Position numbers and translations under genes: made by a program. Positions 48,493 to 56,755 of a stretch of DNA of 64,000 nucleotides are shown in pieces. Within the stretch, counting starts at the first letter, position 1, and every line of letters begins with the position of its first letter. Origin of the DNA: Oceanobacillus zhaokaii (lineage in GTDB: Bacteria; Bacillota; Bacilli; Bacillales; Amphibacillaceae); the NCBI RefSeq assembly GCF_003352005.1, contig NZ_CP024848.1, forward strand, positions 2,923,001 through 2,987,000, given 5' to 3'. Under the pieces are notes generated by a model. That model worked only from the letters and a program-made list of their open reading frames with translations, had not been told where the DNA came from and did no database searches.

Positions 48493-49016
48493 AAAAAACG
48501 ATTGAGCATTTTTCTCAAAGTATATTTAATGAAGCAGTAGAAATGTTAACGAAAGCAAAGCAAAATTTAATCCATAGTCCCGGTCCATCAGAGGGGCTAG
48601 GAGCATTAATGACCTATCGATTATCTCGATTCGGGTTAAGACTCCAATCCTTTCAATAAGGTGGAAGTGAAATTTTCGAGGATCTGTTACATATAACAAA
48701 GGATGATGTCGTCGTTCTCTTCGCATTTGTCCGTATCCTCCCAGAAGCGAAGGTTATTTTAGAGCACGCTAAACGGGTTGGGTTCCAAACAATTATTATT
48801 ACCGATCAGCTTGTCTCTAATTTTGCAAATTTTGCTGACATCGTTTTGTTTGCAAGTCGAGGAGAAATGTGGGAATTCCATTCGATGGTTGCCCCAACTT
48901 TTCTAATTGAAAATTTGATTATCACTATTGGAATGAAAAATAAAAATGCAAATTTACAGCGATTGGAGCTGCTTAGTGGTCTTAGGAAGCAGTATGCAGA
49001 GGATTTGCCGAGATGA
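48489..49016 (+). pseudogene. RpiR-family regulator remnant (SIS domain, in-frame stop)
   Basis: About 175 codons: LQKTIEHFSQSIFNEAVEML, GPSEGLGALMTYRLSRFGL, TAA at 48657-48659, then GGSEIFEDLLHITKDDVVVLF and a complete SIS-domain end to TGA at 49014. It resembles the C-terminal sugar-phosphate-binding domain of RpiR/MurR regulators. The DNA-binding N-terminus is absent and the reading frame is broken. Confidence 0.75.
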
Positions 49017-49034
49017 TTGAGTATATACGTAAAA

Positions 49035-49060
49035 AAACGAGGGATATAGATCCCTCGTTT
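49035..49060 (-). terminator. terminator of the dipeptidase gene
   Basis: A perfect 10-bp stem AAACGAGGGA/TCCCTCGTTT, followed on the minus strand by T residues. Confidence 0.88.
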
Positions 49061-49077
49061 CTCAAATCTGAAATGCT

Positions 49078-50028
49078 CTACTTTGGACGGTGTTCCAAGA
49101 AATTACGATAGGCAAACCCTCTCACCTGATCCTCACTATAATGTTTAAGCAGCTCGTTTATTAAGTTAGGATACTGCGAAGCATTTTCCAATTGACTGAC
49201 AAAGCTGCTAATCCCATCAAAATCGGAACCAAAACCGATTTGCTTTTCTCCCCCTAGCGAGCAAAGATGGTCGATATGTTGAATCAAATCGCTTATTGTT
49301 GCCTTACCACTATTTTTATTAATGAATGGTGGATTGTACACAACGTGGATGAGACCTTTCTTCGCAAACATCGCTTCGATCTGTTCATTATATAAATTCC
49401 GTGGGTGATCACAAATTGCCCTAGCATTTGCATGGCTCGCCATTGGGTAATCTGCATTCTCCAGAATATCCCAAAAACCTTGAATCGTGGAATGGGATAC
49501 ATCTGTGAATACACGGTTTTCATTGTTTAGCTTCACGACTTCTTTACCTAGTAATGTCAATCCTCCACCACGTGGTTCACCCGCTCCATCAGCACATAGA
49601 TTCGCATTATTCCATGTCATTCCCATATATTTAATTCCCGCTCGGTATAGATGACGTAATTTAACGAGGTCATTTCCGAATGCATCTGCACCTTCTAAGG
49701 CTAAGACAGCACCGATTTCTCCGTCGTGTAGTGTGTCAAAGTCTTCCCATTCTTGAATATGTTTTACTTCTGGATTTTTCCCAACTATTTCAGTATAAAA
49801 TAAATCAATTTGTTCTAGCGCATGCTGCCATTTCTCATCAGATGGGATATCCGGTTCGATGAAAATTGCGAAAAATTGTGCTTGCACATTTCCCTGTTTT
49901 AAACGCTCTAGGCTTGTATCTAATTTAGGAGAATTTCTAAAATCCAGATACTCTCCACCCAAATATTGCCCTCTTTTCGCCAACTGTAACTTCAGTAATG
50001 CATCACAATGTGTGTCAATAATTTTCAT
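49078..50028 (-). CDS. membrane dipeptidase (peptidase family M19)
   Basis: A 316-residue zinc dipeptidase. Zinc ligands are visible in IDTHCDALL (His 6, Asp 8 positions), the bridging Glu in LALEGADAF, and later His residues in TDVSHSTI and YPMASHANARA; the substrate Asp is in GFGSDFDGI. It hydrolyses dipeptides, including D-amino acid containing ones in homologues. The frame extends to 50133, but the ATG at 50028 follows AAGGGGCG and gives family length. It is next to the decayed ECF/RpiR/PHP remnants and may once have belonged with them. Confidence 0.92.
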   Translation of the reverse strand: MKIIDTHCDALLKLQLAKRGQYLGGEYLDFRNSPKLDTSLERLKQGNVQAQFFAIFIEPDIPSDEKWQHALEQIDLFYTEIVGKNPEVKHIQEWEDFDTLHDGEIGAVLALEGADAFGNDLVKLRHLYRAGIKYMGMTWNNANLCADGAGEPRGGGLTLLGKEVVKLNNENRVFTDVSHSTIQGFWDILENADYPMASHANARAICDHPRNLYNEQIEAMFAKKGLIHVVYNPPFINKNSGKATISDLIQHIDHLCSLGGEKQIGFGSDFDGISSFVSQLENASQYPNLINELLKHYSEDQVRGFAYRNFLEHRPK

Positions 50029-50222
50029 CGCAATCGCCCCTTTTTTCTTTATTTTATCACTTTTCATTTTTAAATGTAGACAATAATACTGTTTTTCAAT
50101 AATCACGTAAGATACAAATTGAGTAATCCACACTAACTAGAATAGTAGGAAAATATTTTTTTAAAATTACACCCCCTTTTTCTAACTCCATTCGATTGTA
50201 GTTATGAAAGGAGGTGAGAAAC

Positions 50223-50447
50223 ATGGCAGTAGCAGATATAACAAAAACAACGTTGCAGTTGGTGTTAAACGATGGCAATGATTTAGAAACTGGTAAGACG
50301 ATTTATAAAGCCAAAAGCTTCAATAATGTAAAAACCGAAGCAACATCAGATCAGCTCTATACGATTGCAACAGCAATTGCAGCATTGCAACAACGTCCGC
50401 TTTACGAAATCAAGCGTAGAGATGAATCAGATATTCGAGGTGAGTAA
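50223..50447 (+). CDS. DUF1659 family protein
   Basis: A 74-residue protein: ITKTTLQLVLNDGNDLETGK, then KSFNNVKTEATSDQLYTIATAIAALQ. This is the DUF1659 pattern (a beta strand pair and one long helix). The ATG at 50223 has a perfect GAAAGGAGGTGA. Function is unknown. First of a trio with DUF2922 and YvrJ genes. Confidence 0.9.
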   Translation: MAVADITKTTLQLVLNDGNDLETGKTIYKAKSFNNVKTEATSDQLYTIATAIAALQQRPLYEIKRRDESDIRGE

Positions 50448-50511
50448 GCGCAAGAATCCTAGAATATTGTTTTTTCCAGCAACTATTAATCGATGAAAGG
50501 AGGAGAAATAG

Positions 50512-50724
50512 TTGAAAACATTAGAGCTTAAATTTGTAAATAATGATGGGAAAATTGTTACGTATTCCATCGAAAAACCAATTGAACCAGTAAATCCTGC
50601 AGCAATCAATGCAGTAATGGATGAGATCATAACACAAAACGCATTCACTTCTTCCGGCGGCGATCTTGTCTCTAAAAAGAGTGCTCACTTAGTTGAACAT
50701 AACGTCGAAGAAATCGAATTATAA
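50512..50724 (+). CDS. DUF2922 family protein
   Basis: A 70-residue protein starting with TTG, placed by AAAGGAGG. KTLELKFVNNDGKIVTYSIEKP, then PAAINAVMDEIITQNAF and a charged tail fit DUF2922, the usual partner of DUF1659. Fold and length are like its neighbour, suggesting an old duplication or a two-subunit complex. Function unknown. Confidence 0.9.
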   Translation: MKTLELKFVNNDGKIVTYSIEKPIEPVNPAAINAVMDEIITQNAFTSSGGDLVSKKSAHLVEHNVEEIEL

Positions 50725-50734
50725 TCATCAATGG

Positions 50735-50766
50735 AACATGACCAGTCGGAACCCACTGGTCATGTT
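50735..50766 (+). terminator. terminator after DUF1659-DUF2922
   Basis: A 12-bp stem AACATGACCAGT/ACTGGTCATGTT followed by T4. Confidence 0.9.
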
Positions 50767-50842
50767 TTTTAGAAAACTAAGGTTTAACCAAGCCTTTCGC
50801 TGACTGCCTTAGTTGCACTTATGTAGTAAGAATGTTTTATAC
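50767..50842. repeat. interspersed hairpin repeat, family B, copy 3
   Basis: GAAAACTAAGGTTTAACC, then GCCTTTCGCTG, then GCCTTAGTTGCACTTATGTAGTA. It shares the last block with copy 1 almost exactly. It separates the DUF2922 terminator from the YvrJ gene. Confidence 0.78.
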
Positions 50843-50975
50843 TTTCTTAACTAAAGAATGATTGCCTAGGATGTTAGAATTGGCGTACCCATATTTACCA
50901 CTTTAGCACTAGGAATTGTGATAAAACCCCAACTCCCTATTAACACATCTTTCAAGCAAGATTGGAGGTTATACT

Positions 50976-51149
50976 ATGGAATCATGGATATCGTTCGTTA
51001 CAGAGGTTGGCTTTCCGATTGTGGTAACATTCTATCTCCTACACCGCATAGAAGGAAAGCTAAATCTGCTAATCGAATCAATTCATGCTTTACCAGCTAA
51101 AATGAAGGAGCAGCCCCAAGCGCCTTTCCTATGTAAAAAGTCAGAATGA
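50976..51149 (+). CDS. YvrJ family protein
   Basis: A 57-residue protein in a frame different from the longer spurious ORF that covers the same bases. It starts MESWISFVTEVGFPIVVTFY and continues LLHRIEGKLNLLIESIHALP: one membrane helix followed by the R.E.KL..L..SI motif that defines YvrJ. The SD TTGGAGGTTATACT precedes the ATG. YvrJ genes regularly sit after DUF1659 and DUF2922 genes, as here. Function unknown. Confidence 0.88.
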   Translation: MESWISFVTEVGFPIVVTFYLLHRIEGKLNLLIESIHALPAKMKEQPQAPFLCKKSE

Positions 51150-51154
51150 GCCAA

Positions 51155-51198
51155 AAAACTTCCATCAGCTAGAGTTATCCTCTATTGATGGAAGTTTT
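51155..51198 (+). terminator. terminator after YvrJ gene
   Basis: AAAACTTCCATCA (51155-51167) pairs with TGATGGAAGTTTT (51186-51198), followed by ATTATT. Confidence 0.85.
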
Positions 51199-51249
51199 AT
51201 TATTAGATATGAAAGTAAAAAATTTAGTTGAACTATTTCTTATACCGGA

Positions 51250-51500
51250 ACAGCCACGTTCAGCTCCAGCGCCCGTGCTCCTAGCGAGACTTCCCTCACC
51301 TCATGACACCATAAAGAAGACTTGCCGATTGGTTACACATGAGGCTTAGTCGCACTTATACCCTTGTGGTGAAAGTCAACATCGATTCTGGTACACAAGG
51401 AAGGCTGACTAAAAGCAGGCTTCGCTAACGTCGGCATACCCCTTAAGTTCAGGCATGTTTCGATTATCTCCTACGGCTAAAGGCCTTGGAGTACGTCGCT
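51250..51500. other. higher-GC non-coding stretch, possible degraded repeat
   Basis: It begins CCACGTTCAGCTCCAGCGCC and holds no ORF with an SD. The sequence style is that of Bacillaceae interspersed elements, but no second copy is in the window. It follows the YvrJ terminator and precedes the 3' end of the acyl-CoA ligase gene. Confidence 0.3.
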
Positions 51501-51520
51501 AAACTAGCTTTAAGCTTTTG

Positions 51521-53101
51521 CTATTTCAAATTATCTTTTTCACGTTGTCTCAATTCAACGCGACGAATTTTCCCTGAAGATGTCTTAGGTAATTCATCAA
51601 TGAATTCAATCTTTCTTGGATATTTATATGGTGCTGTTAATTGTTTCGTATGATTTTGCAGTTCTTTAATTAATTCAGCTCCTGCATCCTTTACACTATC
51701 TTGTAAAACAATGAATGCTTTGACGACATTCCCACGTATTTCGTCTGGACTTGCTACAACTGCACATTCTTTGACAGCTGGATGCTTCACTAATGCATCC
51801 TCCACTTCGAATGGTCCAATTGTATAGCCTGAGCTAATGATAATATCATCATTTCTACCTTCAAACCAGAAATAACCTTCTTCGTCTAATGATGCTTGGT
51901 CTCCTGTAATATAGAAGTTCCCACGATGTGATTTCTTCGTGCGTTCCTCGTCACGATAGTAACCTTTAAACAATGCTGGAGTATCGAGTGGAATAGCAAT
52001 ATCTCCCACAACACCGACGCCAACAGGATTTCCATCTTCATCAATTAATCGTACATCATTTCCTGGTGTTGGTTTACCCATTGAACCAGCCTTTACTTTC
52101 ATGCCCTTCAAAAATCCTAGAAGCAATGTGTTTTCCGTTTGTCCATATCCATCACGCACTGTCACGTTAAAGTATTTTTCGAATTGATCGATTACCTCAC
52201 GATTTAATGGTTCACCAGCTGAAACTGCACTATGCAATGCTGATAAATCATAGTCCTCTAGATTATCAAGCTTCGCCATTAGTCGATATTCTGTTGGTGT
52301 ACAGCAGAAAACATTAATCTGATTCTTTTCTAATAAGGAAAGATATTTTTTCGCTTCGAATTTACCACTGTAAACAAACCCTGTAGCACCTGATCCTAAT
52401 ACAGATAAAAATGGACTCCAAACCCATTTTTGCCATCCTGGTGCAGCTGTTGCCCAGACCGTATCACCATCTTTGATCGCTAACCAGTATGCTGGTGCAG
52501 AACTCATGTGAGCAAAACCCCATGCATGTGTATGCATTACTGCTTTAGGGTTGCTCGTAGTACCAGATGTATAGGGTAAGAACGCTAGATCATCACTTGA
52601 AGTTGCAACAATTTCTAATTCATCTGATGCCGATTCTTTAAGTGTATCTAAGCTATTCCACTCAGCTTTCTCATCGCCAACTGTAAATTTCACAAGTTCT
52701 GTAAATTGATCGATTCCTGTAAATTCTTCTGTGAACGGCGAGAAGCTTACAACACCATTCACTTCACCATGCGTGATTCTATATTGTAAATCCTTTGTAC
52801 GAAACATTTCCGAACTAGGAATAATGATAATTCCTGTTTTCAATGCAGCAATATATACCTCATATGTTTCAATGAGACGGGGCATCATTACTAGTAACCT
52901 GTCCCCTTTTTTAAGTCCTTTTTCTAAAAATATATTCCCTATTTTATTCGCATTTTTAATTAACTTTTCATATGTAATTTCTCTTCTGTTGCCATGGTCA
53001 TCTTCCCAAATTACCGCTTTACGTTCAGGATCTTTTGCATACTTTTCGAATTCCATTACAATATTATAATTTTCCGGTGCAATTAAATCTTCTCTATTCA
53101 A
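51521..53101 (-). CDS. acyl-CoA synthetase (AMP-forming)
   Basis: A 526-residue ANL-superfamily ligase that activates a carboxylic acid with ATP and CoA. It has the P-loop LPYTSGTTSNPKAVMHTH, the A5 motif DGYGQTEN, A7/A8 YFWFEGRNDDIIISSGYTIGPFEVE and the A10 lysine in PKTSSGKIRR. Similarity is to medium- or branched-chain acyl-CoA (MACS/MbcS-like) enzymes; the substrate is open. TTG at 53101 is placed by GAGGGTGA; the GTG codons at 53116 and 53110 lie in the SD. Confidence 0.9.
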   Translation of the reverse strand: MNREDLIAPENYNIVMEFEKYAKDPERKAVIWEDDHGNRREITYEKLIKNANKIGNIFLEKGLKKGDRLLVMMPRLIETYEVYIAALKTGIIIIPSSEMFRTKDLQYRITHGEVNGVVSFSPFTEEFTGIDQFTELVKFTVGDEKAEWNSLDTLKESASDELEIVATSSDDLAFLPYTSGTTSNPKAVMHTHAWGFAHMSSAPAYWLAIKDGDTVWATAAPGWQKWVWSPFLSVLGSGATGFVYSGKFEAKKYLSLLEKNQINVFCCTPTEYRLMAKLDNLEDYDLSALHSAVSAGEPLNREVIDQFEKYFNVTVRDGYGQTENTLLLGFLKGMKVKAGSMGKPTPGNDVRLIDEDGNPVGVGVVGDIAIPLDTPALFKGYYRDEERTKKSHRGNFYITGDQASLDEEGYFWFEGRNDDIIISSGYTIGPFEVEDALVKHPAVKECAVVASPDEIRGNVVKAFIVLQDSVKDAGAELIKELQNHTKQLTAPYKYPRKIEFIDELPKTSSGKIRRVELRQREKDNLK

Positions 53102-53376
53102 CAATATCACCCTCACATTTTTAGTACTAGATGCTAACTCCTAATCATTATATCAGACTCTAATCTTTTAAAAAAGTAAAATTTACAAGCTATTATTATT
53201 TTCTAAATACAATCTGTGCTAAAATTAAAGAAATAGAGTGAACTTATTTCTTTATTTGAAGGATTAGGTTCTGAAAACTATTGATACACTCAGCATGTAG
53301 CCTTCACCATCTTATAAATACAAGGATGTCCAATTTTTCATAACTAAACCGATGAACAAAAAGAGGGGGATTTTAG

Positions 53377-54756
53377 ATGAAGAAGTTTCAATTCAAGATT
53401 CAAATGAATAAGAAGAATCTCATTCTAACAGCTGAAAAACTAACTTTCTATAAACAAAGTAAGATTATTGAAGCAACTGATCAAAAATCCAATTATTATT
53501 ATTTAATTTTCTATAAAGATGACTTTATAAATGGAATGAAAGCAACAAAAATAAAAATCAACTCTCATGTCCATCGGGCATTAACGAATGGCATCCATGT
53601 AAGTGGGACACATCCACTGACAATGAGATTAATTAATAAACAGAAATCCCTTACTTTTATCCAATTTAATCCGCTCTTCAAACAAATTCAGAAGCATTAT
53701 TCGAAACTTGAAACCATATTAATCTTCACTTATTTTGATTCCTTCACCAAACCTGATTCCATCACTAAATTAATTCGAAGCAGTTTTTATGATTTTCGCA
53801 GGGAAGGCCAGCTATTTGCAGCCTATCAACTGCTCCGAGTCTATTTAGACTATGACAGACAAAGTCCGTTTGTCCACGATATGATTCATAGTATGCAGTT
53901 TCAGCAGCACGAAATAAACTATCAAGAAATGGAATATATTTATGAAAAAGATCCACTTAATGCAGAATTAATCTGTTTTGATGACAGATATGATCCTGAG
54001 TATGTATCCATCCTTTTCAAGTTATACCGTTCTGAAAACCGCTCAGTAGATGCGCTTGCACTGCGGATAGATTTGCTGCATCACGAGTTCAATGAGGACC
54101 ATTTCACAGCAATAGAGGTATTGATAAAAGACTTTGATCAAGAAGAACAGGTGGAAATCCTTCAAGATTTATATCATTCAAGCAATAATCGGATTATAGC
54201 GGAAAAGTTACTGTCTGCCTTGCTTGCAGATGATAATGCAAATGCGCTCATCCAGTTTGTCCTAACAACATCAGACCAGCCAACGCGCGAACAGCTCCAA
54301 TTAATTATGGATCAATTATCCGAGACAGATACGCATGTCCTTGTATCCTTCTTTGAGAAATCAAACAAACGATTGCTATCCCTTAGCAATCATGATTCAA
54401 AAATATTAAATCAACTCGTCACACCTTTTGTTTCTGCCTTTCTCGAAGAAATTCCGTTAACAAACATTGTCGAGTGGTTCACACCATTCCATGAAGCAGG
54501 GATCCATCTGCCAATCGAACAAAAACTATTAAAAATCAAAAGCTTATCCGACGATCCAGATCAGCAATTTGCACTAGGTGAACTCTATTTCCAGTTCCAG
54601 CTGTTCGAAAAATCGATTGATTGCTTTAAATGGGAAATGGAACTTTCACCAAATGATCCGAAGCCTGTAACCTACCTATCGAAAATTTATAAGAAAATTG
54701 GGAATCACGACGAGGCAAATGCATATCAGCAATTGCTTATTCAGATGACAAAATAA
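53377..54756 (+). CDS. TPR-like repeat protein, unknown function
   Basis: A 459-residue helical protein. The first 110 residues look like a mixed alpha-beta region (KKNLILTAEKLTFYKQSK, YYYLIFYKDDFINGMKATKIKI). The rest is helical hairpins, and the C-terminal 60 residues read as clear tetratricopeptide units (QFALGELYFQFQLFEKSIDCFKWEMELSPNDPKP then YLSKIYKKIGNHDEA, quoted here in part as ALGELYFQFQLFEKSI). No signal peptide. It probably mediates protein contacts. The SD is GAGGGGG. Monocistronic with a terminator. Confidence 0.8.
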   Translation: MKKFQFKIQMNKKNLILTAEKLTFYKQSKIIEATDQKSNYYYLIFYKDDFINGMKATKIKINSHVHRALTNGIHVSGTHPLTMRLINKQKSLTFIQFNPLFKQIQKHYSKLETILIFTYFDSFTKPDSITKLIRSSFYDFRREGQLFAAYQLLRVYLDYDRQSPFVHDMIHSMQFQQHEINYQEMEYIYEKDPLNAELICFDDRYDPEYVSILFKLYRSENRSVDALALRIDLLHHEFNEDHFTAIEVLIKDFDQEEQVEILQDLYHSSNNRIIAEKLLSALLADDNANALIQFVLTTSDQPTREQLQLIMDQLSETDTHVLVSFFEKSNKRLLSLSNHDSKILNQLVTPFVSAFLEEIPLTNIVEWFTPFHEAGIHLPIEQKLLKIKSLSDDPDQQFALGELYFQFQLFEKSIDCFKWEMELSPNDPKPVTYLSKIYKKIGNHDEANAYQQLLIQMTK

Positions 54757-54814
54757 AACTGCGAAGTATCGCAGCAAGCGTGTAGAGGAAAACGGTTAAC
54801 TTTCCCTTAATTAG

Positions 54815-54858
54815 AAATTAGATTGCCGCTAATTCATAACGCGGCAATCTAATTTTTT
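54815..54858 (+). terminator. terminator after the TPR-like gene
   Basis: A perfect 15-bp stem (54815-54829 with 54841-54855) followed by a T run. The stretch 54860-55080 holds no gene I can support. Confidence 0.92.
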
Positions 54859-55088
54859 TGGCAGTTAGAAAAGTATTTCTGCATATGTAGAGCCAGAGGT
54901 TATTCGCAAAAGAGCAATGCAAATGCCTTTGTTTTCTAAATTTGTATGTGGATGTTTTATTTGGAGTAATTTCTTTAGAAGATATAAGGGTGAATCTTAA
55001 AATACGAATCTCTGGATTAGCATTACTATGCGAGAATCAATTTCAGTTCACTTGAAGGATTTTTATAAATTTTTCTCCCTTAAAGGGA

Positions 55089-55181
55089 TTATCTAGTTTT
55101 AAAGCAGTTACCATAATATTCCTTGTTTTTTTCAACGTGACGATCAAGTTTTTCTAACAAGTAATCCATTACTTTTTTCAC
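55089..55181 (-). CDS. micro-ORF B, 30-residue peptide
   Basis: Codons from GTG at 55181 to TAA at 55089 encode MKKVMDYLLEKLDRHVEKN followed by KEYYGNCFKTR. AAAGGAG lies 9 bp upstream. The first 20 residues form an amphipathic helix (Val, Leu, Leu, Leu against Lys, Glu, Asp, Arg), and the tail has one Cys. No family is recognised. It is 33 bp downstream of micro-ORF A on the same strand and should share its promoter. It could be a signalling, toxin or regulatory peptide; nothing in the sequence decides. Confidence 0.55.
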   Translation of the reverse strand: MKKVMDYLLEKLDRHVEKNKEYYGNCFKTR

Positions 55182-55214
55182 ATTTCCACTCTCCTTTTCC
55201 GAATTATTGGTTCG

Positions 55215-55301
55215 TTATTTATTTCCTCTGTTAAGTCTTGTATATGCATCAATATGCATTTCCATGTAAGGTTTCATGATTTTCTTTAAAAGTAATTTCA
55301 T
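55215..55301 (-). CDS. micro-ORF A, 28-residue peptide
   Basis: ATG at 55301 to TAA at 55215 encode MKLLLKKIMKPYMEMHID followed by AYTRLNRGNK. A very strong SD (AGAGGGGGGG) lies 8 bp upstream, and a consensus-like promoter is 31 bp before the ATG. The N-terminus is basic and hydrophobic (KLLLKKIMK), and there are no Cys. Too short for usual gene callers. No family is recognised. With micro-ORF B it makes a two-peptide unit divergent from the GTPase gene. Confidence 0.6.
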   Translation of the reverse strand: MKLLLKKIMKPYMEMHIDAYTRLNRGNK

Positions 55302-55331
55302 CACAGTTCCCCCCCTCTATTCGTTACCTTT

Positions 55332-55360
55332 ATTATGAAGGGTTTTGCCATTTCTGACAA
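55332..55360 (-). promoter_or_regulatory. sigma-A promoter of the micro-ORF unit
   Basis: On the minus strand TTGTCA (55360-55355), a 17-bp spacer and CATAAT (55337-55332). Confidence 0.75.
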
Positions 55361-55367
55361 AGTCTTT

Positions 55368-55422
55368 GAAATCGATAACAATGAGCATGAAAACGAGAAC
55401 AACGTATAAGAAAACGAGAACA
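55368..55422 (-). promoter_or_regulatory. three direct repeats at 21-bp spacing upstream of the micro-ORF promoter
   Basis: Plus-strand GAAATCGATAACA (55368-55380), GAAAACGAGAACA (55389-55401) and GAAAACGAGAACA (55410-55422). The last two are identical and the first matches at 11 of 13. Starts are exactly 21 bp apart, two helical turns, and the nearest ends 7 bp before the -35 element. This is the geometry of an activator (for example a response regulator) binding on one face of the DNA. Confidence 0.6.
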
Positions 55423-55567
55423 TCTCTACTTTTCTTACAATTTCATCGTTTTTCTTTTGTTTTCTTTACTTTTTGAAAATATAAGCGCGTTTTTATTATT
55501 ACAAAACAATAAAATAGTGTGTTTCCTATTGATTTTGGTAATATATAGAGTGAGGAGCGTGATCGTC

Positions 55568-56566
55568 TTGACAGAATTTAATGAGAAGGAATTCGAGCAA
55601 ACCTATGAACAAGAGACGGACAAGATAAATGAACAATTAGATGAGGAAATCTTATTTGCAATGATTGGTGATGTGAATACAGGGAAATCATCTACCGTTA
55701 ATCAACTAATTGGCGATGAGGTTGCCCCTGTTGGTGCGAATCCTGGTGAAACGATTGGAATTGATCGGTATGTTTACCGAGACAAAATCATCTTCGTCGA
55801 TACACCTGGCCTTGATGATATTAATAGTAAAAATTCCGAGGAAACATTGGATTTTTTCGAAGATGCCGATGTTATTCTGTTCTTTCTAAATGCAGCTGGG
55901 ACAGTCTTTTCAGAGGGCGAAAAGAAATCTCTTGAATTCATTGAAAAGAAAAATAAAAATATCCTGTTTGTCCTAAATAAAATTGATGCTGCAGATGATA
56001 TTCCGGGCATAGTAAAGTATGTGAAAGAGCACTCAAATAACCGATATAAAGTTGTACCAATTTCGTCTAGAACGGGTGAAAATATCGAGAAGCTTAGAAA
56101 TGAAATACTGGATATTCTGAAAAAAAAGCATAAAGAAATCCAATTTGCGCGGCTAATCAAGGAAAAATCATCCACAGCGAATAAGTGGATTCTTGCCGCA
56201 GCGGGCTCAGCAACAGCCATTGGTGCTGCACCAATTCCTGGTTCCGATTTTGTCCCTCTTACAGGAATTCAAGTTGGATTGATGGTACGTCTTGCTGCAT
56301 TATATGAAAAACCACTATCAAAAGAACGGGCGAAGGAACTTACAATCGCAACCATTACAGGAAATATCGGAAAAACAGTTTTTCGTCAAGTTATTAAGTT
56401 TATCCCTGGTGCAGGTTCTGTTGCAGGTGGAAGTATCGCTGGTGGAATGACACTCGCATTAGGATATGCAATTAAATATGCATACGAGAATAATATCGAG
56501 CTGGATGCAAGTTCATTGAAACATTTGTATGAGCTGTTCAGGAAAAAAGAGAAAGAAAATCTATAG
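55568..56566 (+). CDS. Era/Der-like GTPase with C-terminal DUF697-type domain
   Basis: A 332-residue GTPase. G1 is GDVNTGKSS, the G2 region GETIGIDR, G3 VDTPGLDD, G4 LNKIDAA and G5 SSRTGEN. From about residue 210 there is a glycine/alanine-rich hydrophobic part (ILAAAGSATAIGAAPIPGSD, then TGNIGKTVFRQVIKFIPGAGSVAGG) like DUF697/YcjF membrane-associated tails. The TTG at 55568 is placed by GTGAGGAG; the longer frame to 55457 has no SD and adds a spurious hydrophobic segment. Role unknown, probably membrane-linked. Confidence 0.83.
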   Translation: MTEFNEKEFEQTYEQETDKINEQLDEEILFAMIGDVNTGKSSTVNQLIGDEVAPVGANPGETIGIDRYVYRDKIIFVDTPGLDDINSKNSEETLDFFEDADVILFFLNAAGTVFSEGEKKSLEFIEKKNKNILFVLNKIDAADDIPGIVKYVKEHSNNRYKVVPISSRTGENIEKLRNEILDILKKKHKEIQFARLIKEKSSTANKWILAAAGSATAIGAAPIPGSDFVPLTGIQVGLMVRLAALYEKPLSKERAKELTIATITGNIGKTVFRQVIKFIPGAGSVAGGSIAGGMTLALGYAIKYAYENNIELDASSLKHLYELFRKKEKENL

Positions 56567-56614
56567 TGGGAGAAGGAATACGGAAACCTCCTTCTTACTA
56601 CCCTTTATATAATG

Positions 56615-56657
56615 AAGAACACAGTTAATCTTCTTAATGAAGTTAGCTGTTTTTTTA
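56615..56657 (+). terminator. terminator after the GTPase gene
   Basis: AACACAGTTAATCTTC and GAAGTTAGCTGTT pair with small mismatches and run into T6. Confidence 0.65.
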
Positions 56658-56680
56658 TGTTTAAGTATATAACTTAATTT

Positions 56681-56739
56681 TACTTATAACACTTGCAATT
56701 ACTTATAAATAATATATAATTACTTACAAATACTTACGT
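56681..56739 (+). promoter_or_regulatory. promoter overlapped by repeated DeoR-type operator half-sites
   Basis: The 9-mer TACTTAYAA or a close form occurs at 56681, 56690 (CACTTGCAA), 56700, 56721 and 56731, i.e. in steps of about 10 or 20 bp. A promoter TTGCAA (56693-56698), 16-bp spacer, TATAAT (56715-56720) lies among them. DeoR-type regulators bind such direct repeats, so autorepression is the natural reading. Confidence 0.65.
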
Positions 56740-56755
56740 CAATGGGTGTGATTCT

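Noticed and set aside
50918..51100. 60-codon plus-strand ORF
   Set aside because: It overlaps the YvrJ gene in another frame, and the YvrJ frame has the SD and the family motif.
55457..55567. Hydrophobic N-terminal extension of the GTPase
   Set aside because: There is no SD, it covers the promoter region, and the TTG at 55568 has GTGAGGAG at the right distance.
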